Origin: Carnegiea gigantea
Taxonomy: Eukaryota > Streptophyta > Magnoliopsida > Caryophyllales > Cactaceae
Reading direction: 5' to 3'
Assembly: GCA_029747015.1 (NCBI GenBank)
Contig: JAKOGI010000027.1
Location: 1,072,001-1,136,000, forward strand
DNA length: 64,000 nucleotides
Position 1 is the first letter of the stretch; every line of letters begins with the position of its first letter. The notes below the pieces were generated by a model. It worked only from the letters and a program-made list of their open reading frames with translations, was not told the origin of the DNA and did no database searches. Made by a program: the position numbers and the translations under genes. Below, piece by piece: positions 12,147 to 24,311 of the stretch.

Positions 12147-12579
12147 CGCCGTGTTCAGCAAGAGCATTTTGGGTAGCGTTTAATATTTTGACCAGCTCAA
12201 TACACTAATTAGTTAATTTTTAATATTCGATAAATTAGTGTCTTGACTAGCATTTTAAGTAGCGTTTAGCGTTTTAAGTAGCGTTTTTAAAAAGCTAATA
12301 GTATTAACGTTTGGCATTTAAAAGTAGCGTTTTATATTTTTTAGCCAAAAAATATCCTTTAAAAATTTTATTTTTGAAAATTATCTGTATCCTTTTATGT
12401 CAATTTATATTAATTAGCTAGCATAACAGCTGAATTTACCGAACACATTAGTTTCAACTATTAATCTAAACAACTATTCGCTAATAGCTAAATTAGAAAC
12501 GCTATCCGCTATCTGAACCGCTATCCGTTACCTGAACCTCTATCTGCTAACTAAACAGCTAATTTTGCCGGACAGGGCC
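12147..12579 (-). mobile_element. 433-bp MITE with TTA target duplication
   Basis: It is flanked by TTA at 12144-12146 and 12580-12582. The termini CGCCGTGTTCAGCA and GCCGGACAGGGCC are inverted repeats. The interior has repeated AGCGTTT/GCTATCCGCT words. It is the same family and the same length as 44451-44883, in opposite orientation. TTA duplications suggest PIF/Harbinger (Tourist) mobilisation. Copy B lacks a larger segment that includes it (about 12115-12775). Confidence 0.75.
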
Positions 12580-12582
12580 TTA

Positions 12583-13354
12583 ATCAAATGAGTCATGCGT
12601 ATAAACTCAAATGAGGTTCCAACCTAAAACCAATTAGCAATGGATGAAGTAATATACAGGTTTAATACACATGCTCAAACCCTTTAATTTTGTCAATGTG
12701 AGACAACACCCACTTTTATATTCTTCTATTTTATCAAAGTGGGATAACACTCACTTTCATACTTCAACAAATCCGGCCAAACCCCGAGTCTCAACTCTTC
12801 GCCCAACCCTATTCCTGTTTGCTTGGTTGTTTGGCATTAGGCCCAATTGCTAGGTATCCATGAGATGTATTGGTGTATCATATAGGCTATTTACATATGA
12901 TGCACTTGTGATACTTACTGCATGTAGTGTTCACGGATAGTATATTTGCAAAAGAACGCGACTTGCAAGACTAGGGTTAAACAAGTTGGAGCGATCTCAG
13001 AGAACAGCAGATCGAATATCACATGAAATCAAAGGCACAGCCGATCAAATCTGACTTTACTTTTACAAAGTGACAATCTAGGAATGAAGAAGACCTAATC
13101 AGTGAACAGAAAAAACAAAAGATTCCCCTAAGATTTACTCAGCCCTCTCAACCAATCAATTGCTAATCAACATTCATATCAAGAAATATGCCTCAGAGAA
13201 AGAGAGGATCCATCACAAACAGTCAAAAGAAGCTGCGAGACTGAGTATAGCACAACTTAGCACAACTCAACGTAATCTCTTTGATGCGCAACCTTTGTTT
13301 TTTGTTGGTTTTTGATTTAGATAAACCATTTACTATCCCAACCACATTAGTAGC
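12583..13354. other. Intergenic; block shared with copy B
   Basis: 12775-13300 aligns with about 59700-60230. It contains an AACCCTA-like motif on the minus strand near 12975 of the sort seen in plant 5' leaders, but no attached gene can be recognised. Confidence 0.35.
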
Positions 13355-13640
13355 TAAGATCATATTTAGCAAACAGTTATACTATTTGAATTAGCTATTT
13401 GTATTAGCTCTTCGTAGAAAAACTGTTTGATAAAATTAGTTGTTTCTAACAAAGTTATGAGACTAAAAGCTAATTCTCCAAAGAGCTCATCAAATTAGTT
13501 TTTTGAAATTATCTTTTTGGACTTAAAAAACTCTTCCAAAAAGTTATTCAACCAAACACCTAAATTAGTTTTTTGACATGTTAAACATCTAATTTTAATC
13601 CAAAAAGTTCTTCAAAAAGATGTTTACCAGATATCCTTAA
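13355..13640. repeat. AT-rich MITE-like repeat, family 2
   Basis: A run of TTAGCTNTTTG and CAAAAAGCTAAT-like words with partial self-complementarity. Relatives lie at 49928-50235 and 60245-60480. The latter is its paralog in copy B. No target duplication was identified. Confidence 0.45.
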
Positions 13641-13825
13641 GTTATGGGACCCCGGACGGAGGGCCCAGACCTATCATGGGCTGTCGGGATGGGAGGGATC
13701 TAACCTCATTTAGGCCCACAAAGGTGAGAATCTTGTGAAATTACCATTTCGCTGCTGGCTCCAATGCCCTATAAATATCTATTTACCTAATCTGAGAAAG
13801 GTAATCAATCTTTCACTGAGATCTA
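13641..13825 (+). other. Possible LTR fragment with TATA box
   Basis: A GC-richer insert absent from copy B. It contains CCCTATAAATATC near 13769 and then GAGAAAGGTAATC, the layout of a retrotransposon LTR promoter region. No partner LTR, primer site or TG/CA boundary could be fixed. Confidence 0.3.
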
Positions 13826-14522
13826 GGCCCTCACCATGTTTGCGAAAACTAGCTATTTAGGTAGTAGATAGTGGTTTAGGTAGCAGATAGTGGTTTAGGT
13901 AGCGAATAATGTTTCTAATTTAACTGTTAGCGGATAACTATTTAGATGAGCAGTTAAAACAAATGTGTTGGGTAAATTTACATGTTGGGTTAGCTGATTA
14001 ATTAAATTGACATAAAAGGATATAAATAATTTCCAAAGATAAAATTTTCAAAAGATATTTTTTGACTAAAAAATATTTAACACTATTTTTGAATGTCAAA
14101 AATTAATACTATTAGCTTTTTAAAAACACTATATAAAACGCTAAATGCTACTTAGCATGCTAGTCAACGCATTAGGTTGTTGAACACAAAAAATTGACTT
14201 ATTAGGCCCTGTTCTTTTCGTGGGTCAATCCTAAAATACCAATATCAACTCACTTCAACTCACTTCAACCTACTTCAATCCATTTCAATTCACTTTTATT
14301 ATTTTAATCAAGTTCAATTTATCACATAAAAAAATTCAACTCACTATAATCTACTTCAATCCACTTCAACCTACTTCAACCTATCTCAACCTACTTCAAC
14401 CTACCTCAACCCACTTCACCCTTTTACCCACCCCAATTTACCTACGAAAAGATCATGCCCTTAATATATTTGCTTGGTCAAAACACTAAACGTTACTAAA
14501 AATATTGTTGCCGAAGACGACC
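13826..14522 (+). mobile_element. MITE of the 433-bp family, with nested Tourist MITE
   Basis: Shows the same interior words as 44451-44883 (AGCGGATAG-like at the left, CTAAACGCTACT-like at the right) and ends GTTGCCGAAGACGACC. A second MITE (14205-14460) has inserted into it. Without that insert it is about 438 bp. Its copy B counterpart is 60481-60886, missing the left end. The left boundary is uncertain. Confidence 0.6.
14205..14460 (+). mobile_element. Tourist-like MITE (A-specific)
   Basis: Flanked by TTA (14202-14204 and 14461-14463), with ends GGCCCTGTTCTTTTCG and CGAAAAGATCATGCCC forming inverted repeats. The interior is a series of CAACCTACTTCAA-like pentads and decads. Copy B (60820-60840) has the uninterrupted target. 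A relative in reverse orientation sits in copy B at 62333-62540. Confidence 0.85.
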
Positions 14523-15580
14523 TTTGACTTCGTAGGAGTCAAGGCTTCCCTTTTGATGAAAGAGCCAATCCCTTTTTCAAAAAAGACACGAACTTTATTC
14601 TTTTTCATTGATCGGCCCTTTTTCCCTACAAGGATTGACTTGACTGTCAAAGGAGCGTCCCTCGAATCTGAAATCTGAGGAGCGCCTTTTTGCAAGAATG
14701 AAGGAGAAGTAAAGGAGCAACTGCCCGACGCGCCCACCATCTCATAAACCCGTTCTTTGCCACTTCATCAGTTCTGAAACTCTATATGGAAGCAGTTTTC
14801 TTTCATAATGAGCGCAGAAAATCAGGTCAGATAACGAATAAACTTTGATTCTCAACAAGCCTCGTCCTGTGTGTATTAGCCTCATCCATCTCAAAGCAAA
14901 ATGTCATTGGTACACAACAAACTAATATATAAATGTTAAAGCCGCAACTTCGCTGGAAGCATTTGCAACCACCACTACCACCAAATATGAATCAGAATTG
15001 AGCAGAGTCCAGGGAAATAAAAACTTACTTTGTAGATACCAAATACGAATCACAATTGAACAAGGTCCACAGAAGATCTACAAGTACACATATACAGAAT
15101 TGAGACTGTGAGGCAGATTTGGAACCTTTCAACTGGGGGGGTAGAAGACATACCCAGCGAGGAAAAAAATGGAATCAGAGATGCTGCAATGACAAATATA
15201 TTTAATATAGGCCAAGATCAGCAAGGTTTTCATGGTCAAAACTGCATGTTCATAGTCATGCAGAGTCCAACGCCTAATGAAATTGTCAATGAATATGGCA
15301 CCAAAGCTTGGGCTAGGGGTCATCAAAAAGGCAACTACAAGAAAGAAGAAGAACATGAAAAGAAAAATCACTCCAAAATAAGTGGCCAAATTGTGCCAAA
15401 AGGCGACATTCTCCTTGACCGAAAATACGATACAGTTTAAAGTATATCTATCGCTCCCTACAAAATTTCAACCTGCGGGTCATCCACAAATAGCAAGTCA
15501 TGTTACCCGAATAGGAGAAAAGACAAGACACTACACAGTACTAGGTAACTAACAGAGATAACTTTAAGTGCTATATCATA
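14523..15580. other. Sequence downstream of the eIF4A copy, no firm gene
   Basis: Aligns with 60887-62914. It lies beyond the 3' end of the minus-strand eIF4A copy. A 115-nt stretch (15314-15428) is identical to 62654-62768. On minus it reads as a very hydrophobic segment (FGVIFLFMFFFFLVVAFLM), but amino-acid changes either side are as common as expected without constraint, in both possible frames. It may be 3' UTR sequence or an unrecognised exon. Confidence 0.4.
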
Positions 15581-16900
15581 TGTTAAATCAATCTTATATA
15601 AGGTTTTGATGATTACAACCCAAATGTGCTAATTATGCATGGCTTGAGTTGAGTGCTAGAATCATCTAATAAGACAGATTGCAAACATCCTGAAGATCAG
15701 TTTGAAATATCATGTTTGAAGCTATGTGATAAAATTGTATATTGAAAGCGATAGAATTTGCAAACACCCTGAAGAACAGGTCGAAGAAGCTGAAATCATC
15801 AAAGTGAATATATGTGCACATCATTAGCAGAGTATAAGAGTCTTTAAAATCTTAGGGCTAATTACTGGTTATATTTGTCTAGATTCTTGTTAATGTGCCA
15901 AAGAAGAACTTGACTTAACACTCACCTTGAAGGAATTATTTAAGCGAACTCAGAACACTGCTCAGAATAATTGAGCAAACAGGTCTGCAATGTTCTAAGG
16001 GCAGCGAGTGCAAAAATCAATTTTCAAAGATTTTTAAGAGTTTTCCTACTGCCAAAATTCCTAATGTATTTAGGATCGATTTTTTGATAATATTGTATTT
16101 TAGAAAGAGTATTTTCCTAAATAATATTGGTCTCCTCAAAAGTTTTTTTTCAAAAGATTTTATCTTATCCTTAAAAGATATGATTTTTTAAAATGATAAT
16201 TTCTTGAAGGATTTAATTCCTTTTAGGACACTGAGTATTTTCAGAGTTATTATGGAAATCAAATCCTTACTTTTTTGTGGGTATATAAGCACTCGCTTCT
16301 CATATCTTCTAACACGATTTTTCAAGGCAAACATCGAGTTTTTGTAAGCTTATTCTCTGAGTGAAAAACCTTTAAGGAGTGTGCTAAATTGAGTCATTCT
16401 TTCTGGCATAATAGGATCTGTAAGTGTACCTTACATTTAGCTTGATTAGAAGCATAAAAGTAAGGTGTTCTTCTATTCTTTTCTGTCATCAGTTAAGTCT
16501 AAAGTGTGTCCAAGTCCTGGGAGACTTTGGACGTGTTGTGTGACTCATTCTCAGGTGGAGAATACTTACGTGTGTGCAACTAGAGTCTCGGAGAAGACTA
16601 AGTTACGCGCGTGACGTTGTCACATGTGTTATATAGTGTAACGAACTTGGCTCGTGTTAGTGAAAGTGTTTGTTGAAATCCTACTGAGGTAGGTCGTGAT
16701 TTTTACATCTCCATTGAGCCAGAGGTGGTTTTTCACGTAAAATCTTATGTCTCCTTTATTTCCGCATTCAAAGTTTTGTTTCTGCCTTACAGCAAACACC
16801 TCTCCCAACAGGTCTAATGAGTGTTCTAAAACAAAAAGAAAAAATTGAAAGACACAATTCACCCCCTCTCTTGTGCCCTTGTGTGCCTTAAAACTTAACA
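15581..16900 (+). repeat. 5' LTR of Sirevirus 1
   Basis: Starts TGTTAAATCAATC and ends CTTAAAACTTAACA, 1320 bp. A TATA box (TATATAA, 16282-16288) lies before the likely transcription start, with a GT/AC-rich stretch downstream. The 3' LTR at 24793-26106 is its partner. Confidence 0.95.
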
Positions 16901-16902
16901 AT

Positions 16903-16914
16903 TGGTATCAGAGA
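16903..16914 (+). other. Primer binding site, initiator tRNA-Met
   Basis: TGGTATCAGAGA starts 2 bases after the LTR end. It matches the complement of the plant initiator tRNA-Met 3' end (TGGTATCAGAGC) except at the last base. Confidence 0.9.
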
Positions 16915-16958
16915 AGGTTCTCATGAATTAGGCTAACACTTAGAGAGATCCTGTAAGG

Positions 16959-18780
16959 ATGAGTGCACCACAAGGAATCTTGGAAGGTCAATATGTGACC
17001 AGACCCCCATACTTCAATGGACAACACTACAGTTGGTGGAAAAATCAAATGAAGAACTATATCCAAGTTGAGGATTATGAGTTGTGGATTTTCATTGTGA
17101 ATGGTCCTTACATTCCAGTGGAAGTCACAACTGATGAGAAGACTGTTCCTAAAGAGCCGAAGGAATTCGACTCAGATGATTTTAGAAAGATGGAGAAAAA
17201 CGCCAAAGCCAAGAAGCTGCTATATTTTAGACTCGGACCTGATGAGTATACTCGCATCTCAGAGTGTGAATCCGCAAAAGAGATATAGAATGCCCTTCAA
17301 GTAGCTCGCGAAGAAACCAATCAAGTCAAGCAATCCAGGATCGAGCTACTAGTGAGGAAATATGAGCTATTCGAGATAAGTGATAAAGAAACAATCATGG
17401 ACATGTACACTCGATTCAACAATATTACTAATGAGTTAAAATCATTGAGAAAATCCTTTACCACTGAAGAGTTAGTTAGGAAGATTCTATGAATTTTACC
17501 TCATTCATGGGAATCAAAGGTCACTGCAATCCAAAAAGCAAAAAAGATGAATGAGATTTCCTTGGATGAGCTTATTGGGAACTTACAAACATATGAACTA
17601 AGTAGAAACTCTCAGATGAAGGGGGAAGTCAAAAAGATCGTGGGCTTGCACTAAAGGCAACGGAAAGTGATAGCTCAGATTTTGATGAAGAAGGAATGGC
17701 CATGATTGCACGAAAATTAAGAAATTTTTTAAGAAGACCGAAAGCATATACAAAAAGGGCAACACCAGCAAGGCTAAAAACAGTGACTGAGATCAGTTCT
17801 CAGGATGTTTCAAGTGCGGAAGGCAAGATCATGTAGTGAAGAATTACCCCTTGTTGAAGGAAGAACATGGGTTAGAGCAGGTCTGAACCAGAGGCAGAAA
17901 AACTCAGTTGACTAATGCTGAAAAATGGTTCACCAAAGCAATGATGGCAGCTTGGGGAGACACCTCAGAAGAAGAAGAAGACACTCAGGATGAAGAAGAA
18001 GCAGTGGCTCTCATGGCTCGAAGTGAATCTGGCTCAGACTCTGATGGTGAAAGTCTCAAAAAGGAGGTACGTAATCTTAGCAAGAAAAAACTTGAGAAAT
18101 TAATTTTTTCATTGATGGAGGAATGTGAAGCTCTAACGTCTGAAAATTGCATGTTTAAAAGTACCTGCTCAGATTTAGAAAAGGATGTTAAGAGACTAGA
18201 AAGAAAAAGGCAAGGACTTGAACATATGAATGAGGCTCTCATGTATGAGAAGCTTGAAATTAATGAAAAGGCTCTTGCTTTAAGTAAAGAATTAGACATC
18301 CTTAAGGACTGGAGTGACAAGAAAGAGGAAGAACTCGACACTAAAATCAGAGAGCTGGAAAGTGAGTCTTCAAAGCTAAAGCATAATCTAGAATCCTAGA
18401 TGAATGATAACAAACAGCTTCGCGAACAGGTCCAGAGAGCTGAAACTGACTTCACTGAAAACAGGCGCTGGAACAATTCCTCAGAAGCTCTAAACTGGCT
18501 TAATACTTATCATAACCGAAATAAAAAAGGGTTAGGTTTTGTGAATAGACATGTTACTAAGCCAGTAGACAAGAAGTATGTTAGTTTGCCAGAAAATATA
18601 ATTTGTTATCATTGTGGAAAAACTGGTCATTATCGATATGCTTGCTCATTGAGAAAAAGGGCCATAGAAAGAAACTCATTGTATATTAAACAAATATAGA
18701 TTAGAAAAGATGAGTTAAATTTCATGGCAAAGAAAAGAATGGGACCCAAGTGGATCTGGGTTCCCAAGACTAACAACTAA
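16959..18780 (+). pseudogene. gag: Sirevirus 1 gag
   Basis: Begins with ATG 45 bases after the primer site. The N-terminal part carries the copia gag text FNGQHYSWWKNQMKNY. A TAG interrupts it at 17286, another stop lies near 17490, and frameshifts follow near 17635 and 17720. A first zinc knuckle near 17805 reads CFKCGRQDHVVKNY, the final Cys being replaced by Tyr. A long coiled coil follows (17908-18399), ended by a TAG. The second knuckle near 18604 is intact (CYHCGKTGHYRYAC). Two knuckles and a long coiled-coil C-terminus fit Sirevirus gag. It cannot make full-length protein. Confidence 0.85.
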
Positions 18781-18791
18781 CTGTTTTGTAG

Positions 18792-21700
18792 GTTAAAGTG
18801 AGAGGAGGCAACCAATTGTGGTATTTGGATAGTGGTTGCTCGAGGCATATGACTGAGGATAAATCAAGTTTCCTCTCACTTACAGTCTTTAATGGAGGGA
18901 GAGTGGCATTTGGAAACGGCAAATCTGAGACAATTGTTCGTGTAGGTAAGATAGGTAAATCACTCTCGCACTCAATTGATAACGTGTACTTAGTTGATGG
19001 GTTACAACATAATTTGCTAAGTGTGTCCTAATTGTGTGATAAAGGTAATAATGTTGGCTTTACTTCAAATCAATGTTTGATTACCAATATCAAATCGGGA
19101 GAGGTTGTGCTGAGGGGGAAGCGACACAACAATGTTTATAAAACATGTGTTCTTGAACTTCCCCAAAATCATTTGACTCGCTTGAGTGTTCTTGATGATG
19201 ATATTATACTTTGGCACAAGAGGCTAGGTCATGCTAGTCTTTCCTTGCTAAACAAACTTGTGTCTAAAGACCTAGTTGTTGGATTACCTTCCATCAAATA
19301 CAATGATGACAAGGCATGCGATGCTTCTGCTAAAGGAAAGCAAACTAGAATTGCATTCAAGTCAAAGAAGTATGTTAGTACTTCTCGACCCCTTGAGCTA
19401 TTACATGTTGATTTCTGTGGTCCCATGAGGATCACAAGTAGGGGCGGCAAGAGGTATGTGTTTGTTATAGTAGATGATTACTCTCGTTTCACTTAGACTT
19501 TATTCCTAGCATCTAAAGATGAATCTTTTGAAGCATTCGTTATATTTCTTAAGAAAACTGAAAAGAGAATAGGACACTTATTGATAAGTCTTAGATCTGA
19601 TTATAGAAAGGAATTTGAAAATTCAAGCTTTATTAATTATTATAATGAACATGGCATTGATCACAATTTTTCAGCCCCAAGAACACCCCAACAGAACGAG
19701 ATGATAGAGCGAAAAAATCAGACTCTAGAAGACATGACTAGAACCATGCCTGTTGCTAGTGGTCTTCCTAAAAATTTTTGGGTAGAAGCATTGAACACAG
19801 CTTGTTACATTATTAATAGATGCATGTTCAGACCCATTCATAGTAAGACTCCTTATGAACTTTTCAAGGGGTGAAAACCCAATATTATACACCTAACAGT
19901 TTTTGGTGATAAATATTATGTATACAATAATGGGAAGGAGCTCTTGGGGAAGTTTGACCCTAGAAGTGATGAGAGAATTTTCTTAGGATACTCTTCACAT
20001 AGTAAAGCTTACAAAGCATTCAACAAAAGGACTATATGTGTTGAGGAGAGTGTGCGTATATTATTTGATGAAACTAACTCCTTGATTCAGAATGATGTAC
20101 AGAATGAAGATTTTGATCTTGGAAAAGATAATGGTAAGATGCTTGAAAATGAACCACTTACTGAAGTTAATGGCAAGGAAAGTGGGCAGGAAGTAGATCA
20201 ATCAGGGGGAAGTCTGGCTGGCCCTGATATGAACCGAAACCAGCCCACTCAACCCCAAACTTCTCTGATTGATCTGGAAACAGGTTTCCTACCTGATTCC
20301 ACACCTGTTTCTGCAAACAGCCAGGAGAAAGTGAAAAGCAGATCTATAGATCTTTTCACTTCACGACCCTGGAAATACCAAAGCTCTCACCCCTTAATCA
20401 AATTATTTCTGATATTAATAGAGGCGTGCAGACCAGATCTAAGCTCAGAAATTTTTGTGCTTTCTATGCCTTTTTATCTCATATCGAGTTGAAAAATGTT
20501 CATGAAACTCTTGCAGATTCTGACTGGGTTATAGCCATGCAAGAAGAGTTTCATCAGTTTGAAAGGAATAAAGTCTGACATCTTGAACCATAGCCTGAGG
20601 GCAGAACAATTATTGGAACCAAGTGATTGTTCAAAAACAAGTTGGATGAGTTGGAAACAGTCACTAGAAACAAGGCCAGGCTGGTGGTCCAAGGTTACAA
20701 TCAAGAAGAAGGGATTAACTATCAAGAAACATTTGCACCTGTGGCAAAGTTAGAGGCTATTCGAATCTTGATAGCCTTTGCAGCCCACATGGAGATCAAG
20801 TTATACCAAATGGATATCAAGAGTGCCTTCCTCAATGGATATCTTAAAGAAAAGGTATATGTAAAACGACCCCCTGATTTTGGAAGTCCTAATTTTCTTA
20901 ACCATATTTTCAAATTTGACAAAGCACTTGATGGTCTAAAACAAGCTCCTAGAGCTTGGTATGAACGATTGTCAAGTTTCTTAATTGAGAATGATTTTCA
21001 AAGAGGCAAGATAGATAATATCTTATTTCTCAAATCTAAGGGGGAACATGTGTTGATTGTCCAAGTATATGTTAATGACATTATATTTGGTGCAACCAAC
21101 AATGATTTATGTGATGAATTTTCAAAATTGATGAGAAGTGAGTTTGAGATGAGTATGATGGGCAAGCTTAATTTTTCCCTAGGCTTGCAAATTAAACAAA
21201 CCTCAAACGGAACTATGATCCATCAACAAAAATATGTCAAGGAACTACTTAAGCGATTTGGGATGGAATCGACTAAGCCCATGGATACTCCTATCTCTCC
21301 TTCCACCAGATTGGTGATGGATGATGGAAGTCCTTCAGTTAATGAAAAATCATATAGGGGCATGATAGGGTCACTTCTATACCTAACCGCTAGTAGACTT
21401 GATATTGTTCTCAGTGTTGGTCTGTGTGCCCGTTTTCAGTCAAATCCAAAAGAAACACACTTGAAAGCTGTAAAAAGAATTTTTAGATATTTGAAAAACG
21501 CCTCTGATCTGGCACTATGGTATCCATGTGGATGCAACTTTGACCTTATTGGGTATGCTGATGCTAACTATGCTGGATTTCTAGTTGACAGAAAAAGCAC
21601 CTCAGATATAGCTACTTTTCTTGGGCCCTATTTGGTCTCTTGGTCTACAAAGAAACAACATTCAGTTGTCATGTCCACAGCAGAAATCGAGTATGTAGCG

Positions 21701-22011
21701 GCTGCTTCTTGTTGTGCTCAATTATTGTGGATACGGCAACAACTCAAGGATTTTGGTATTGACACGGGATGCATTCCCATATTTTGTAATAATACAAATG
21801 CAATTAACATTGCCAAAAATCCGTGTCAACATAAAAGGACTAAGCATATTGATGTTTGCATCACTTCTTAAGAGACAATGTTGAAAAGGGCTTGATTTCA
21901 ATAAATTTTTATGCCACTAATAAACAAATTATTGATATTTTTACCAAGGCACTAAGTAGAGATCAATTTGAAAGGAATAGACTTGAATTGAGTTTGATTA
22001 AAAGAATTTGA
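18792..22011 (+). pseudogene. pol: Sirevirus 1 pol (protease, integrase, RT, RNase H)
   Basis: The domain order is copia-type. Protease has the catalytic DSG (WYLDSGCSRHM, near 18820). Integrase has the HHCC region (WHKRLGH near 19212, where CDASAKG replaces the usual CxxC), then LLHVDFCGPM and MIERKN for the first Asp and the Glu. RT starts near 20580 and contains QMDIKSAFLNG. Its catalytic box reads YVND instead of YVDD (21066). RNase H follows (GYADANYAG, then STAEIEYVAAASC). In-frame stops lie at 19029, 19494 and 19872. Frameshifts lie near 20390-20620 and 21855. The RT active-site change alone would probably abolish activity. Confidence 0.9.
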
Positions 22012-22741
22012 ACGAACTTCATCAACCCTCAATGATTCACTAGTAAGGTCTTAGGCCAAATAAATTAATTCAATGGATGCATTCAACTTGTTGTGCAGTT
22101 AATTACATATTTGTGGAATCTGATATGGCTGACAGTCGTTGAGGTCTAATGATACTGCCCTTATTGTCTTTTGATACCGAATATATAACAGTCAAGAACA
22201 GGCGCTAAGAACAGGTCGGATCTATGGTTGTATCATATGTTCTCAATATACCATATTCTTATGTGTGTTGAGAATTGGATTTTTCTTTTATTACACCTCC
22301 TCTAAAAATTGCAGCTTTTCCTAAGGTGTAATGATTTCTTAGCATGCAAATTTCTTCTCTCTCTCTCTAAAACCGGCGGCAAAAAAAGGGGTGGGGGAGG
22401 ATTTTTTTGAGAATTGTGGTCAACCCTTTTCAAACCACTTTTCATTTCCTCAACCACCTTCTCTCCCCTCCTCAAGCACCTCGTTCTCCGTCCTCTTCCC
22501 AAAACCCTCAAAACCCTAACTCCTTCCTTCCTCAAGCTCTCCAATGGCATGAATTCCGGGCAATGACGAGTCCTCACGTTGCAAATCATGGCACCGCCAC
22601 TCACTTCGAGTCGTGCAATCAAGACAATGAGAAAGGATGTCGCTCGATCTAATTAGGGGTCATCATTATCGCCGGCGGCAGCTACTCTGGCACCCACGTA
22701 TGGTCTTTCTCCCTTCATCTTTCAATTTCTAAAAAGTGTTG
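22012..22741 (+). other. Sirevirus 1 spacer between pol and envelope-like ORF
   Basis: Non-coding internal region of the element, matched in part by 39776-40230 of Sirevirus 2. It includes a CT-rich tract near 22350 and a C-rich leader at 22440-22560 just before the envelope-like region. The first 260 bp are deleted in Sirevirus 2. Confidence 0.7.
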
Positions 22742-24311
22742 ATTTGAGGTCCATAGGAATTGAACTTGAGGCCATACACCCTGTTAAGTCGGTTTTGGGA
22801 TGGGATTTGGTATTGTATGAACCACATATGATTGAGCCGAAATTCTCTAAAAACAGTGGAGAATTTGTGATTGTGGAGGATTGGATTGAAGAGCCAAACT
22901 TGAATGATGATCGTGTGTGTGATATTGAAGAGGATGAGCCTCTTATTCGGTTCAAGCGAACTGTGAAACCAACCCCAAAAACAACTCCTCAAACAACGCC
23001 CAAACCACCCATTCGCCGAGTTAAAACCACCACCAAACCCAATGTGTCTCTCACTGTTACCCTGCGGCAGCCTCATACTCGGAGTGTGGGTCCTGCCATC
23101 CCACTGGACCTACCCGAGGACGAGGTTGCTAGACCTTCAAAGAAGCCTAATTCCCCTTCCTAAACAATGTCCAAATCACCTGTGCAAACAGCCTCCTAAA
23201 CGCCTTTCCCGTCTGTGCCCTCGAAAAAACGTGCCCCGAAATGGGGTTCTCTAGAACAGCGGTCTAACCTGGGTGAGAGAAGTGAGGAACCCTCGAAAAA
23301 AAAAATCAAGAAAGTCAATGACCCGGGGGAAAGGTATAGCCATTTCCGGCAGAAAGCCGTGGTGCAAGGGAAGATTGTGAAGGTTTTATACTTCCAAGAC
23401 TAGGGCTTAGAGGTGTTCTTGGATAAATTGTGAGCACAGGATTGGCTGGATACATTTACTAATACTAAGAGGGGCTGCTTAGTACCTGAATTAGCAAAAT
23501 TTTATGTTAATTGTGAGGTCACTAATGGGATAGTGACTACCTCTATTCACGATCGGGAACTTTGTTTTGATGCTGATAATCTGGGAGCTTGGCTTGGGGT
23601 ACCCTCTAAAGGGTTTGATGTGTATATAAGGGAGGATAAAATTATGCTGAGTAATGACCAATTGTTGGATCTCACCAGAAAACTAGCCCAATAACCTGAC
23701 CTAAGTGCACCCCAGTCTGTAAGAAAGGGGAAAATGTAGCCTTTACATCGGTTGTTATTCTGATTTGTCATTAAGAATGTGATTCCTCGGAGGCAGGGAT
23801 GCAATCTTACGGACTCTATGGACATGTATGTTACTGACCTTCTCGATCGGGGAGAGCCAATTAATTTGTCTGCAATAGTCACATTGGACAAATTGCCAAC
23901 ACTTTCAGAAGCCATGATCTGGGCTATGGTTTTCTTTTGACTTCGATGTTTGAGACTCTGGGGATCCCTTTGTAAAAGAGAATGGGCTTTCAGGTAACCG
24001 ATGAAATAGGGAGCAATACTTTACTTGGGTGTGGGTTCCAGATTAAGAAGAGTGATGGAACCGTGTTAGAACAAGGACCCAAAATACCCTTTGGCCCTGG
24101 TCCCCATCCTATTTCTAGTACGGCAGCATCGTCCAGCACTATGACGGTTGCGACTCTCGTCCAGGATCAGCTCCATCTGAAGGAGGAGATTGTTGAAGTG
24201 AAGCAAGCACTGACTGAAGAAAAGGCCTTGAATGCGCAACGCCATGAGGATATTCTTCATGCCCTCTCTACCCTCACGGCTAAACTTGCTCCATCCTCCT
24301 CTTCTCCCTAA
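22742..24311 (+). pseudogene. Sirevirus 1 envelope-like ORF
   Basis: Sits downstream of RNase H, the place of the extra ORF in Sireviruses. The N-terminal part has RSIGIELEAIHPVKSVLGWD, then a Pro/Thr/Lys-rich basic linker (PTPKTTPQTTPKPP). The middle resembles the putative plant transposon protein domain (ELCFDADNLGAWLGVPSKGF near 23560). The C-terminus (24150-24300) is a short coiled coil. In-frame stops lie at 23161, 23401 and near 23690-23770, and a 7-bp deletion relative to Sirevirus 2 near 23880 shifts the frame. No signal peptide or membrane segment is clear, so an envelope role is unproven. Confidence 0.75.

Noticed and set aside
15129..15389. Minus-strand frame resembling a small membrane protein
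   Set aside because: Hydrophobic segment is identical in both copies, but the rest changes freely and the upstream frame is not kept. Mentioned as a finding, not annotated as a gene.
15108..15440. 110-codon plus-strand frame downstream of eIF4A
   Set aside because: Compared with copy B most nucleotide differences change amino acids in this frame, and the start is lost in B. It fits non-coding sequence.
18798..19874. Three neighbouring protease/integrase frames as separate genes
   Set aside because: They are one pol frame broken by in-frame stops at 19029 and 19494.
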